NCBI GenBank assembly: GCA_022457155.1
Contig: JAJGOT010000133.1
Coordinates: 475,001 to 539,000, forward strand
Origin: Cladopsammia gracilis
Taxonomy: Eukaryota > Cnidaria > Anthozoa > Scleractinia > Dendrophylliidae
DNA: 64,000 nt
Direction: 5' to 3'
Shown here: piece after piece, positions 33,422-45,806 of the stretch
Numbering within the stretch: position 1 is the stretch's first letter
Layout of the letters: every line of letters begins with the position of its first letter
Translations under genes and position numbers: made by a program
The notes under the pieces: model-generated
Database searches by the model: none
Seen by the model: the letters and a program-made list of their open reading frames with translations, nothing else
What the model was told of the DNA's origin: nothing

Positions 33422-36400
33422 TTACTTCTCGTGCCATGTTTCATTTCCTCTACTCACAATAAGAACCTGACCAGGATTGAGTATGATCCTGTTCACATCC
33501 ACTGTGTTGTTGCCAGGCGCATCAGACTCACTATCGAACACCACCACGCCTCTTCCCGATAGACCAGTAAAATCCTCCGTCCACTTAGTATTACCAAAGT
33601 TGAGGGAGATATGGAACTGATTGTCATCTGGACCGCGAGTATAAGAAAGCACGTTCTTGTCAACATGAACAATCTTGATGTCATCACTGGCAAAAGCAGG
33701 ATCCTTCCTGAGCTGAACAAGCTTTATATAATTGTTGTAGAATGACTCAGGGTCAGCCTTCTCAGTCTTCACATTCAAGGTCTTGTAGTCAGGAGCAACA
33801 GCCAGCCATGGTTTTCCTTTGGTGAAACCTGTAATTACGATGACAATAAAAAAATCTATGAGCCATTAGACTCATGAACATGAAATGTTGAGACCCCCCC
33901 CCCCCCCCCCCCCCACTGTCCTAGTGGACTTTAATAATTTGCTTCATCCACCCAACTCCTTGCATCCAATTCCCCACCCTCCCCTCCCTCCCACAACATC
34001 CCCATGGGTAAGGCAGGTCACCAACACATATTGCAAGTTCAATGTTAACAGCAATTGAGCAATCAAGTGAAATTTTGTGTATTTACTTCTTGATTGGAAT
34101 AGATTTTCTCAATACATGCTCTGGACAATCATATTTCCTACTGGCCAATCAAAATGCGCATCTGACAACACATGAACCAATCAAAATTGGCATTACAAAA
34201 GTCAAAATCAAGTTGAAATTTGTGGCAAGCGCCAGTGAGCGCCATGTGGATGAAAGCGATTTCAGCTTTGAATCCTCCTAAATCTTGCAGAAAAATACCG
34301 AAAGTTCGGTGAAAACTAGAAGAAATGTTCAAAATATACGCTTCATCGCTCTTGAAAGACCGCTTGAAAGTGACGTGAACTTGCCCGATTTGGCAGCCCG
34401 AGAACATGATTGAGAAGTTGAATCCATCGATATTTTCTTCTTCACAAGTCAGAACCAAAGAAGCGAAGTTTTATAGAATTTTCAAGCAGCTGAGCGACAT
34501 TACGGTAAAACAAATTGCATTTTGAATTATTAACGGCGAAGTTTTTGGTCTGCATAAATTTGTATAAAGAAACTTATTTGCGAATTTTAAATTTTCTTAA
34601 GCAATAGAACACATTTTCTATGACTTTACCGGCGTAATAGAACCACTTGGGATGTTGGGAGAACACGAGAAAAGCTTGTAAACCACGAGCCGTAGGCGAG
34701 TGGTTTACAAGCTTTTCGAGTGTTCTCCCAACATCCCAAGTGGTTCTATTACGCCGGTAAAGTCATAGAAAGTGTGTTCTATTGCTTTTATGAAATAACT
34801 ATGAAAAGCGTTTGGAAAGAGAGAAATTTGTTGTAGTTTTGTGCCGATCAAGTAGCTTGTTCTCATAACATTCATCATATGACCGGGAAAACCAATCAGA
34901 GCGGCTGAAAGAATGAACTTTACACGATGCCACTGACAAAAGAAAGCTGCACTGACAAATTCACGGGTTCAACGAAAGTGATGAAAAGTTTTCGCGCTTT
35001 GAAATTCATCAGTTGGAATTTATCAGCTGAAAGAAGAAAATATATTCAATGATTCAAAAGTTCTTTGAATGGGAAATCCAGAAAATTGTGTCCGGAATCT
35101 GCCGCCGCAAACATGAATGTACGAGGAAAGTTTGAAAGCCTAAAATTTTTATGGCGTTTGTTGGATTCAAAGATTGCCTTCTTGTCAAGAATTTTTCAAT
35201 TGGAATAAAGGTTAGTTCCAGAAAATCAGCTTCTGAAAATATTTTCGACTTTATCCACTTACTTTGAAGTGTACAATGAAGCCCGTACTTCTCTACATTT
35301 TAAGTTCTGAATGAAAACTAAGCTCATTGTTTTTTAAGCCTACAGTTGAATTGTTTGATCATTCCATGCAAATAATAAACCTATTATTTTTGTTGGCTTC
35401 ATTTTCTTCTTGCTAATTGATCATCCTTGCTTGGACACATAATTAGACTTTAAACTGCATCCGGTACAAAAGTATTCCATGAAAAAATCTCAAAAACAAA
35501 ACACGATAAAGCGTGTAAATGGAATCGGCGTAAAATAATTAAGCTTAAGTCTTATCCTAAACAACAAAGCTATAAGCTTAAGCCTTGCATTTTAATTCCA
35601 CTGTGAAAATCCATCTTATTTAGAAGTTATCTTAGGATTTGTAGGAACATTTATAAACTTCAGTTCAGTGAATTTCAATCAAAAATTCCTCAGTTTGAAA
35701 GCCATTGTTTTCTCTTTGGGATCCATAATTTTTGAGCTTTCCACTAATAGCTAAACCCAATTCAGTTCTGAACTTCACAAAGTACATATCGAAGTTGTTT
35801 TGATTGTCATTGATCGCTGCATGTAAGCCTTTCCAAGCCAATGTTAGATGAAAATATATTCCTGTTGTTGATATCAGTTTTAAAATATTAAAGCTTAGTG
35901 TTCTTTTGTCGTTAAGCCATTTTTTGCTTGCGTGCGTGGGAATTTTTTTTTTATTTTGTAGGTTTGAGCAGCAACTTATCGTTTACAAGAAACATTTCTT
36001 CTCTTCTCATCTTCTAACAGACCACAATATGCAATAAGACACTAAACCGGCTCGAGTTGTGAAATTCTTTCTCCTCACGCTTGTGTTGATGCAGTGGAAA
36101 ATTGAACTTTGTTTACTTTACAGTTTCGCTTGCGCGGTTTTCTATGAGTTTACCGGCACAATAGTTAACAGGTCTTTGGCCAATCAGAACGCGCGTAGTA
36201 TCACAGTTATTTTATAATCTATTATAGGAACTTAAATGCGAAATTCGCATTTGTCTCAAGCCCATTGGCATTCTCAATGCTCAACAAAAATAGGCCTTGC
36301 TATTAAGGTAGCAACTAGCAAATACAAACCAGGAAACTGATGAGGTTTGAGAGGAGAACCGAAACCATGGTCTTGCCTGAATGAAATCAGATAGTGGCAT

Positions 36401-39400
36401 AAACAAAACAGTCGCTAGATTCAATGCCAAAATTGCCAATGGAGGAATAATAAACATCGAGCTCCATGCAGCTATAAAGCAAAGTAAATGGATGCTAAAA
36501 TCACAGCCTTGACTGAGGGAAATTTCAACTCTCTACAAGTTAAATAGCTTTCTTTTTAAGCTTCAACTCTTTCTGCTAAGCTTGGATCTACAAATTTAAT
36601 AAATTAATATCCTGCAATGACAAGAACTAAAATAGCTGGGCCCAGCATGACAAAATAGCAGGATTAATACACTCACGACCAACAGATCATTTCAGATCCT
36701 GTCATTTCAGAGAGAAAAGCTAGAGAAGTTTAAACCTTTCTTACACAAAAACCAATATGCCAGAAAATAAAGATAAAGAGGTCAAATTCTACAAGAGCAT
36801 TGAAACACCACTGGAAATCACAACAGCCAGATTTGACCTCTTGTCCGTTGCATGCGGCATTTTAAAGGTTTACTCAGTCAACACTAAAATCCTCCATAAC
36901 AAACTATATGTACTATACCCCATTCAAATCATGCAGAAGGAGCAAATGGCATTAAAAACACGAGGTAAGAGTTGTGCAGGCCTGTCACCCCTATTTTACA
37001 CATCATTTTAGTCTCTTTCTGCTAAAACGGATTTGGTTTTGGCATTGCGATGACATGTAGATTGACAGAATGCTAAGAAAAAGAAAATCTGATACCGAAA
37101 AATTGTTCGACCGTGAAAGTTCATTCGTCTTGGCTTAGTCTGTAGACAGTCTCTCTTTTCCCATGCGTCCATCTCGCCCCCAGTTTTGCGCGACCATTTT
37201 TTCCGCTCGCTGATGTTTCTCACTTGATGGACTAAGCTGGGAAAGAGTTACTGCTCGTGGTCTAGTATCTCTAAGTTGTGACCATTTAACATGTAGGTGC
37301 CATGGCAACTACAATTTTGGCAATGGCAGCTCAATTTGAATAGTGTACAGTCACCAAAATGATGACCATAGAATCACAATCAGTAATATAAACTATATAT
37401 TTTATCAGAACAATGGAAGGAATGTCCCTAGAAAAATAATGGCTTTTTCCATTTCAAATACATGTATCTCAGATTGTAACACAACCAAAGAGGATCCGAT
37501 CATTCCAAAAATATACAACTCTGCTGACTATTTTTTTTATTTAATTTGCCCTTTTTAATTTTTTTTTGTGTGTGTGTGTTTGGAAGGACAACATGTAAAT
37601 ATAAAGAGTAGGCTGACAAATGGCCATTAAAGAAAAATTTCAACTTGACAGGTTACACACTACAATGAAGAGTTACCCACCAGCGTTGGTTCCGTTAGTC
37701 CACTGCATTGGGGTTCTTTCGTTGTTTCTAGGATCAGTTGGTGTGGATTTATTACCATTTAACATGCCAATCTCTTCACCATAGTAACAGGTTACAACCC
37801 CTGGGAGGGTAAGCAGAAGGGCGTTCATTGTATTCCTGTTGCCTTTACCCACACCATCACGGCTGCCAACACGTACTGCATCGTGATCACCAATCACCCA
37901 GTTTGGTGTGTTCTTTTTAACAGCATCCAAGTATTCTGTGATAGTCTTACTAATTCCCTGTGCCAGCGACATCCCTTTCTGGTTTAATACTTTAGAAATC
38001 AAGCCAAAGTTTTTGGGTATGTCTGACTGCGCAAAATATCGTGATGTTCTTGCATAATCACCATGCACATCGGCAATCAGAAGATGACTTCCCTTATAAC
38101 TGTTCAGAACATCACGGAAAATCTTCAGAATATCAAGATCCTGGTCAAGATCTGCAGAAAAACAGGAAAATGGGTTCTCATTAAAAGAATTTAAAATCCT
38201 TTACAGGGTTCATCACAGCCAATTGACACGACTTTCCTTAACCATTTTTATAAAATTTTGAAGTTGTTCACCTGAGCTGTCTTTCTTTTAGGGTTGTCTT
38301 CTGTATTTTTATTCACAAAAATATAACTACGTTTTAGTTTATGAGGATAAGTTTACACTAGAGGAAAAGTCATATTTCCGTGATTGCTTTTGAACAGTAA
38401 TGGTGGTAGACATGCATGCTCAACTAAGTAGCAGTACTCTTATCCATACAATTTATACAAGGCTGAATTTTTTTATTCATAGTTAGTACTTGTACATGGA
38501 TGTAAACTGAGAGTCTGCCATATGTACGTGGCCTCTATGATAAGGATTCTGTGCATAGACTGTTTATCTTTAGTAAAATTGCCAAGATGCAGCTTAGACC
38601 TGGCTGCAAGTATAATCAAACACGAGGAAGAGTGATTTTTATCAGGATGTATCCAAACACCGAGAAGTGGGTTGAAAAACGAGGTGTAGCCAGTTTTTTT
38701 TTAACCCACTTCGATGTGTTTGGATACCTGATGAAACACTCTTCAAGTGTTTTGTTGTAATATAATTAAATATATGTGAAAAAAATTACTTGAAATTCTG
38801 ATTGGCTAAGAGCAGTGGCAGTGTAGTTCAGTGGCTTAATTGTGCAATTTGAGCTTTTTGAAAAACTCCCTTGTGCAAATAAATCACAAATTATTTCGAC
38901 ACCGTGTAATTACTGAAAGGATATCCAAAACACCGAGAAGTGCGAGAAGTGGGTTGAAAAACGAGGCGCGGTTGATTTTTTTTAGCCCACTTAAAAAGTT
39001 TTTGGATACATGATGAAACACTGTTTGGAGTACATTTTGATACACAAGTAGCTTCTCAAACTGATCACTGATTGCGTAGAAAACGAAAGAATAAAATTGC
39101 CAAAATCTATGCAAATTAAGAAGAGGGGTATCCAAAATGTGAGCCTGCAATTTTGTTACCTACAGTCAGTTATTTGCCATCCACTTCACTGGAGTTCACA
39201 AATGACGACTACAGTGTAATAACAAAATACATCACAAACTCTTATTTAACAGGGATTCTGACAGCGTGCGGGACAAAAACTAAAATTGTGCGGGAGTTTT
39301 GGGGCAAATTGTGTGGGAAATAACTTCGATTGTGCGGGATTGCGCAATCCTGTGACCAACCAAATATTCAATCCCCAGTGTTCTAGCCAGGCAAGAAAAA

Positions 39401-42400
39401 TATGACAGGGAGGAAATTCTGCATAAATGAAAAATACAAATAGATGTTTTACTTTGGGGATTAAAATGTACCCAGCAATAGCCAATTTGCAGCTGTTTTT
39501 CTTCACCAAAGTTTATTTGTCTCAACAAAATCACATTGCGTGACACAATGAACTTGATCGGGTAAAACCGAAATACCACATCTAAATAAAATGTTTCCAA
39601 TCTGAGCGAGTTCCTTTATGAAAAATCTGTACATTTTATGTAGTGTGAATAAGTTTCATTAAAGGTTCACACAATTTCTTCAAAAGTTTGCCGTAAAAAC
39701 ACAACCTCAAGATGTATGCAAATTTGCGTGCTAAATGTAATTTGATAGCATGTTTGTTTTGTATTTTCCTGAATGAAAACGTCTTTCACTTGATTGAAAA
39801 AATCAAATTCAGTATTCTGATCAGAACTTAATAATTTTCTCCCATCAATCCGAAGTTCCAGCGTTTTAATAGTTTGTTTGTCCATTCGCGAACTTGATCA
39901 GTTCTTTGCGAAAATAATTCAGACAGAGTGACATTCATTTCAGCGCGACCGGGTACATTTCTTCTGTGTTTCTTCTTCGGCTCCGACATATTAAACTGAA
40001 ATAGGAAGCGAAAGCACTCGAAAAAAATATCAACAGGCTGCTAAGAAAAACGACATAATGTCTGGAAAACGACAACTACATGTAAAAAGCTATGCAAAAA
40101 ATTCTTTAGGAAGTCGGAAAGAAGTAAAACTGAGACTAGTTCCCAGGACAGCGAAGAGAACGCCTTGTTGTTTTTATATCGATCCGCTCGAGCTGTTCGA
40201 GGAAAGTGAGGGATTTCTCGATTGTTTGGAAGGAAAATGGGCTGAAAATAGCCTAAAACGTTTCTCGAAAGCTTGGTAATCAATAGAAATACCTGATTTA
40301 ATTAACATTTTAAGCAAATATTTCAGTATTGTGCGGAATTTTAGGAATTGTGCGAAATTGTGCGGGTTTGACCAAATTGTGCGGTCCCGCACCCACGCAC
40401 CCTGCCAGAATCCCTGTTATTACCTACTACAGCTGTACTTCTGTTACCCCGTCTACCACTACAAAACAATCTGACAGGGCTGCACAAGCAGACACTTTTT
40501 CAGGTCCTAATGGTGTCCATTTATGGAACATTTGACTGTAATTGCATTTTTGGTGCTTTTATGCCCTGATGACTCGATCCATACAAACCCTTCTAATTTT
40601 GCATTTGTTAATTACAGTCGATTCCATTAACGTTGTTCAAGAAAAAAAGACATTTACAAGTTAACAAAAGTCACATGCCTCATTAACATTCAAATTACGC
40701 GCGTGTGGAAACTGAATTATTCCATTGGAACGTGCAGCTGAACACATGTGTATAAAATGGCCACGGCGGGAAGTTCAAAACAGTTTTTAAACTGTTTAGA
40801 AGTACGCGTTTTGGATGAAAAGAAAAAAAGTAGTTACCTAACAAGAAGAATAACTAATTTACCAGTTCTGGAAAGCGTCGAAGAATTCCGTTCGAAACTA
40901 GCTCACATTCTGCCAGATTTGGCGGATAAGCTTATGAAAAAATGTCAAATTGGCTATATTACATACAAGTGCGTTTAACTGTCATTGGACTTACAAAGAG
41001 ATTAGTAGCTATCTCCTGGTACGTTTTTGCATAAAACAAGTGTTGATATATTATTCTCCACCTCAAATCGTCGGAAAAAGGACGAGGCATCTTTGAATAT
41101 CAACGACTTTTCGCCGTGTTATTATTACGTGTTATTATGCAAATTCAAGGTCTCGCGCGAGGAAATTGAATATTTGATTGTTTTGTTAACTTGTAAACTT
41201 CTTTTTTCTTGAACAACGTTAATGGGATCGACTGTATGTGTAGAGGCAAAATTAGAAGGGTTTGTATGGAGTCATTGGAGCATAAAAGAGCCAATATCTC
41301 ACCCCCAAAATTTATATCTGATCAAATCCCACAATTTCACAAATTTAGTTTTGTGACATCATCATTTTAGGACTCTATTCATTTGGCATCGATCTCTGCA
41401 ACATCTTACATCTGATGTTGTTCTCAAAGCCATAAAAACAAACTGCGTAAATGTAGATGAAAAAGATCTATAGCATGCTCCAGGTACTTTATACATTCTA
41501 CTGAACGAGAGAACGAAACATGATATTTGCATGATCTATATCAACATGGTTACCTTCCATTGGGCCATTCCATTTATTGTCCGCACCTCCCCTATTGAAG
41601 GGTAGGGAAATCCTAGGGGGAGGGGAGAGGGTTCAAGAGTCATTTCTGAAGGGGTAACTTTGTCGGAACCTTTGATCAATCAACAACATCTTCCTTTTTC
41701 TGAAGGGGGAAATGTGTCGGCACTTTGATCTTTTTTTTCCTAAGGGGTAAAATTCATAATTACCCTTCAATAGGGGGGGGGGGGGGGGGTGCGGATATTA
41801 AATGGAATGGCCCATTGTTAAACTAAATTTAAGCTTACATGAATAAGCTTACCGCTTTCTAAACTCCACAACGGAAGACATGTAACTTATAATTGAGAGA
41901 GAAAGTAATACAAAATTGAATGCAATCACTTACCGAAAGTGTATTTATGGTCGAGCTTGTCGTAATGGGGATCTGATTTGTTGTAGTCTGCCAATGGGGG
42001 GTCGTCCCGAAACTTGCCGTCTTCTAGAAAGTATTGCACAGCGTCCACACGAAATCCATCAACTCCCCTGTCAAGCCAGAATGTCAGCGCCTTCTTCAGC
42101 TCATTTATAACGTCTTTGTTTCTCAGATTCAAGTCAGGCTGCTGCTTTTTAAACTGATGAAGGTAGAACTGTTTGGTCGTGTCATCGTATTGCCACGCGC
42201 TACCCGTATCAAATACACTGAGCCAGTTGTTGGGGGGATCGGTTTTGTCCTTTCCTGTACCATCACGCCAGATGTACCAATCCCTTTTTGAATTCGTTGT
42301 GTTGGCCTTGCTTGTCACGAACCAAGGATGCTTCTCTGAGGTGTGATTCGGAACGAAATCCATGATGACCTTCAGACCTTTCTTGTGAGCGTCTTCAAGA

Positions 42401-42891
42401 AATTTTTTGAAGTCGGTCATATTTCCGAAGATCTTGTCGATAGTTGTGTAATTTTGAACATCGTAGCCTCCGTCGGCCATAGGGGACTCATAAATCGGGT
42501 TTAGCCACAGAGCGTTTACTCCCAGCTCGCCGAAGTGATCTAACTTGCTATCGATCCCGTTCAAATCGCCGATTCCATCGTTGTTGCTGTCAAAGAAGGA
42601 TCGAGGGTAAACTTGGTAAATAACCGCGTGCTTCCACCACGAATCATCAGCGTTGCTTCCTGAATCATCTGGAACCTCTTTAACTTCACAGCGTGGAGAG
42701 ACAATTATAATAATTATAGCCGCCACTACCATCGCAAGAACAACAATACCGAACAGAACCACGAGGACCCAGCGTGTTTTGTTGTGGGCTGCTATTTCTT
42801 GCTCGGTCGGTTTCGACGCACGCGAAGGTTCTTTGGAAGTAATTTTCACATTATCCTTCTCCATACCGTTAAAAGCCACTTCGTTCGACAT
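33422..42891 (-). CDS. SLC3A-like amino-acid transporter heavy chain / maltase-like type II membrane protein
   Basis: Minus-strand exons 42891-41934, 38151-37681 and 33828-33422 join in phase (g^gt / cag^at; g^gt / cag^gt) into a complete 611 aa protein. Residues 1-40 are cytosolic and 41-66 a hydrophobic anchor (WVLVVLFGIVVLAMVV…). Cys68 follows directly, placed like the cysteine that links SLC3 heavy chains to SLC7 light chains. From residue 86 comes a GH13 alpha-amylase fold: KHAVIYQVYPRSFFDSNNDG, DFVPNHTSEKHPWF, and GFRVDAV with nucleophile-position Asp283. The general-acid position reads LIADVHG (Asp347 instead of Glu), and the GNHD motif reads GDHD (Asp410 kept). Known SLC3 proteins chaperone amino-acid exchangers at the plasma membrane; related maltases cleave sugars outside the cell. 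The altered acid residue favours a non-enzymatic role, but this is not proof. Confidence 0.9.
33894..33914 (+). repeat. Poly-C tract in SLC3A-like intron 2
   Basis: 21 consecutive cytosines on the plus strand (G on the transcript). Confidence 0.9.
34601..34785. mobile_element. Near-perfect 185 bp hairpin element in SLC3A-like intron 2
   Basis: Arms of about 85 bp are complementary almost base for base: the left starts gcaatagaacacattttcta and the right ends ctattgc. The loop is about 15 bp (gagccgtaggcgag). The blocks ccacttgggatgttgggaga and actttaccggcgtaatagaa occur in both arms. A related ctatgagtttaccgg end occurs near 36140, so a larger decayed element is possible. Confidence 0.75.
38611..38763. 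mobile_element. Inverted-repeat element in SLC3A-like intron 1, with a related copy at 38918-39020
   Basis: The arms share gtatccaaacac, gaagtgggttgaaaaa and aagagtg words in opposite orientation. The second, diverged copy (38918-39020) has atatccaaaacaccgagaag and its mirrored ttttggatacatgatgaaac. Confidence 0.65.
39248..40418. mobile_element. 1.2 kb TIR element with subterminal ttgtgcggg repeats
   Basis: Ends: aacagggattctgacagcgt and its imperfect complement (…gcaccctgccagaatccctgtt). Several attgtgcgg(g) words lie near both ends (e.g. 39282, 39332, 40326, 40355, 40376), a common arrangement for transposase-binding sites. Short internal frames (minus strand near 39667-39989, plus strand 40058-40279) are not recognised. 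It lies in SLC3A-like intron 1. Confidence 0.65.
40546..41297. mobile_element. 750 bp element with about 110 bp TIRs enclosing a small ORF
   Basis: The left end (ttggtgcttttatgcc…, tccatacaaacccttctaat, tacagtcgattccattaacg, ttgttcaagaa) is repeated inverted at 41205-41297 with moderate divergence. The interior has the ORF at 40757-40978. It lies in SLC3A-like intron 1. Confidence 0.65.
40757..40978 (+). CDS. Short ORF inside the TIR element (unrecognised, possibly captured exon)
   Basis: Starts ATGGCCACGGCGGG and encodes about 74 aa with a compact, non-repetitive composition (CLEVRVLDEKKKSSYLTRR, then an EEFRSKLAHILPDLADKLMK helix-like part). It is antisense to the SLC3A-like intron and bounded by TIRs. 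I know of no function; it could be a captured first exon, since no in-element continuation is seen. Confidence 0.3.
   Translation: MATAGSSKQFLNCLEVRVLDEKKKSSYLTRRITNLPVLESVEEFRSKLAHILPDLADKLMKKCQIGYITYKCV
41560..41815. mobile_element. MITE with poly-G tract
   Basis: Ends gggccattccatttattgtc and the complement of aaatggaatggccc. The words cccctattgaagggta and tacccttcaatagggg are also mirrored. The right arm contains a run of 18 G (41773-41789 region). Confidence 0.7.
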
Positions 42892-43299
42892 TTTGCAAGG
42901 GACTGCTCACTTGGATATTAAGCGAGAAAAATCCTAGATAGGAGAGCGAGCGACGCAACACGTACGGAAATGGCGTGAGAGGCAAAACAAACACAGTATC
43001 CGCCCTGAATCCCGACTGATCCCAGCAATCCCGATATTCCGATTGTCTGTTCCGGTAAATCCCGCTCCCAAGGGTCTCTTCTTCCCGTCCCCTAAAGCCC
43101 CGTTCACACGAGCGATTTTGCTACGATTTTAGTGCGATTTTGACGGAGATTTTTTATGGCGATTTCATTGCGACGCAAAATCGTGCGTGTGAACGGCCGG
43201 CGATTTTACTGCGATTTTAGAAATTTACGTCGCCGCGATATGGCAGGTGTTTTGAACATGTTCAAATTTCATTACATGTTTGAAATGTATTACATGTAA
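42892..43299. other. Upstream region of the SLC3A-like gene
   Basis: Should hold the promoter and 5' UTR of the minus-strand gene; no TATA or other motif stands out. Around 43098-43215 there is a cgttcacacgagcgattt / cgtgtgaacgg inverted pair, probably a small MITE. Confidence 0.4.
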
Positions 43300-43440
43300 C
43301 GTCTTTCCATTGTAATCTTATATTTTTTGTTTCTTGGCTGTTTGAATTGTAACGGTTTTCTTGTAGTCCTTTTATTCCCTGAAGAAGTCAGGCCGTGGCT
43401 GACGAAATATTGGATAGAATATACATATTTAACTATTATA
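43300..43440 (+). mobile_element. PLE 3'-terminal remnant
   Basis: Only the non-coding 3' end of a Penelope-like element is seen: a T-rich lead-in, the hammerhead-like motif at 43377-43412, and a aatattggatagaatatac tail. It abuts the nested block that follows. Confidence 0.5.
43377..43412 (+). ncRNA. Hammerhead-like core at PLE remnant
   Basis: CTGAAGA (43379-43385), a perfect 5 bp stem gtcag/ctgac (43387-43391, 43399-43403) with a 7 nt loop, then GAAA (43404-43407) and TATTGG. Stem II is complementary although its sequence differs from every other copy in the window. Confidence 0.5.
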
Positions 43441-43459
43441 GCGCGAAAGCGCGCGTGAT

Positions 43460-44066
43460 ATCGCCTAATACTTAAGCCCGGTTTCCATATGATCGCTACG
43501 ATCGCTACGATCGCTACGATCGTTGCGATCGCTGCGATCGCTGAAAAAAATAGTTCAGCGATCGCAGCGATTGATGGTTTCCATATGATCGCTGCGATCG
43601 CTACGATCGCTGAGAAAGTGAATGAAGATCGAGGGGACCTGGGTCTGACAAATTCTTGAAATTCAACATAGCGGCTGTGAATTGTTTTCAAAATTTGATA
43701 TAAAGACAGTCGTATCTTTGCACTTCTTCCATAAAAAGGGCCAAATCACACCCTTTGAGTGGGCGTACGCAGTGCATCTTGGTATTTTTGCTGTCGCTGC
43801 GATCGCTGCGATCGCTGCGATCGCTGGAGAGTGGTTTCCATATGATCGCTACGATCGCTACGATCGCTGAGATAAGAATCACAGCGATCGCAGCGATCGT
43901 TGTCGCTGCGATCGCTGTGATCGCTACGATCGCTGGAGAGTGGTTTCCATATGATCGCTACGATCGCTGAACTTTTTTTTCAGCGATCGCAGCGATCGCA
44001 GCGATCATATGGAAACCGGGCTTTAGCCGACGAGGCCGTAGGCCGAGTCGGCTAAAATTAGGCGAT
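43460..44066. mobile_element. 607 bp inserted element with atcgcctaat ends
   Basis: Ends atcgcctaat and attaggcgat are perfect inverted copies. The uninterrupted right arm of the surrounding element reads straight across this point, which proves insertion. It contains the GATCGC repeat body and a gccgacgaggccgtaggccg palindromic segment. Confidence 0.65.
43474..44023. repeat. GATCGCT(A/G)C-rich foldback repeat
   Basis: The ends aagcccggtttccatatgat are inverted. The body is runs of the 9 bp unit gatcgctac/gatcgctgc on both strands, including many GCGATCGC palindromes. Open frames through it are a by-product of the 9 bp period. Confidence 0.8.
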
Positions 44067-45768
44067 ACTATCGATCTCAGACGAGTGTAACTTTTTGTCG
44101 CGGGTCGCGAGTCGCGACTCAAAGTCGCGAGTCGCGACTCAAAGTCGCGGGTGCGGGTAATAGGTGCGGGTGCGGGTAATAGGTGCGGGTGCGGGTAAAA
44201 GTCACGGGTAACAAATTATCAAAAAATTAAAATTAAAATACCCAATAAAGGTTAATATAAAATAGCGAACATAGTAGGTTTATAATTTTTTGTTTGACCT
44301 TTTCACGCAGCGGCTATTTTGCATTACAGTGAACCCATTAAACCGTGAACGCCTAAAATTATTTCTGGAATGTTTATTGTTCTGCGACCAATCAGATTCG
44401 AGACGTAACTGCAACAAACCACAAGAGTAATTAGCTGAAAGGTTTCCATCACGAAACGAGTCGGTGGCTTTTGCCGATCCACGATAAATCCTCAGTTTCA
44501 CCGCCGATTTACAAACACTCTGAAATTGTTTTTTTTTTCTATTTCAGAGTTTATGTATAAGCAAAGAATAACTATAAACGATATTTTACTGAAAAGAGAT
44601 ATTAAAATAATCGAACAGACACGGCTAGACAGCGCGTCTGGAAGCAGAATAATTGTATTCAGTTTTCGATTTTTTAAAAAAACGGCCTCTCTGGTGTTGT
44701 CAGTTATAATTACATGTAGGTTTCAGCCTTTTCCCTGTTTGACCAAAACAGTTTACTGAATAAAGTTTGCAAAAGTTTCCCTTACCTTACTCTGGTGCGG
44801 AGAACAGTGCATGCAAATTTTGAAAAATTGCACTCGCTTTTGATTTAGGCCTCAGTTCGGTAGTTGTGTTACTTTGGACCGACGGAATCGAAAACATCAA
44901 ATGACGGCCAAAAACAAGCACGTTTTGAGGCAAAACCAAAGAAGTGATAAATAAAATGTTTATGCAAACACCGAAGGAAACGTATCTTTTTTTTTAAATA
45001 TACTAAACGCGCGAATTGCTTCCACTACTGTACTAGAACTGGACATTTGTTCACTTCTGCCGTCTATCCTTCGCTCATACACTAACAGAAGCTCTCTGAA
45101 ATAGTAAAGAATAACAACTTCAGTATTTCCAAAGGGTTTAAAAAAAAAATTGAGAATCGTGGAAGAAAAATCCAGATCGTTATTTCATGTCGTTAAATTG
45201 TTCGGCTAACGACTGGCGTGACGGAAGAGTTTTGCCGTGAGCGAGGTTCGTGACATTTCATGCACTGTTCTCCGCACGAGAGTAAGGTAAGGGAAGCTCT
45301 TGCAAACTTTATTCAGTAAACTGTTTTGGTCAAACAGGGAAAAGGCTGAAACCTACAAGTGATTATAACTGACAACACCAGAGAGGCCGTTTTTTAAAAA
45401 ATCGAAAACTGAATACAATTATTCTGCTTCCAGACGCGCTGCCTAGCCGTGTCTGTTCGATTATTTTAATATCTCTTTTCAGTAAAATATCGTTTATAAT
45501 TATTCTTTGCTTATGCATAAACTCTGAAATAGAAAAAAAAACAATTTCAGAGTGTTTGTAAATCGGCGGTGAAACTGAGGATTTATCGTGGATCGGCAAA
45601 AGCCACCGACTCGTTTCGTGATGGAAACTTTTCAGCTAATTACTCTTGTGAATGGGGTTAGTTTCTAGAGAAGCTGTGGTGCTGCGTCGGTGGGGGTGAA
45701 GCACAAGAATTTGGTTTTATCGACTGAGTCGATAAGGTAAATTAGCCACCGTAAAAAGATTCGAGAAA

Positions 45769-45799
45769 GCTGACGTTTCGAGCGCTAGCCCTTCGTCGG
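45769..45799 (-). ncRNA. Hammerhead-like motif, first of an inverted pair
   Basis: Minus strand: CGACGA, stem gggc/gctc with one wobble and loop tagc, then GAAACGTC. The first half departs from CTGANGA at one base, so activity is less likely. Confidence 0.35.
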
Positions 45800-45806
45800 A
45801 GCGAAT

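Noticed and set aside
36757..37011. 84-codon plus-strand ORF in SLC3A-like intron 2
   Set aside because: No domain, antisense to an intron, no context support.
43290..43970. ORFs of 60-133 codons reading AIAAIAAIA or SDRSDRSD patterns
   Set aside because: Translations of the 9 bp GATCGC repeat; composition is that of the repeat, not a protein.
43474..44023. Bacterial (cyanobacterial HIP1-like) DNA because of GCGATCGC density
   Set aside because: The unit forms a MITE with inverted ends nested in other eukaryotic repeats; there is no bacterial gene.
44526..45599. Paired ORFs 44526-44759 (+) and 45363-45599 (-) with similar proteins
   Set aside because: They are mirrored because they lie in the two TIR arms of one element; no codon-level sign of selection is visible.
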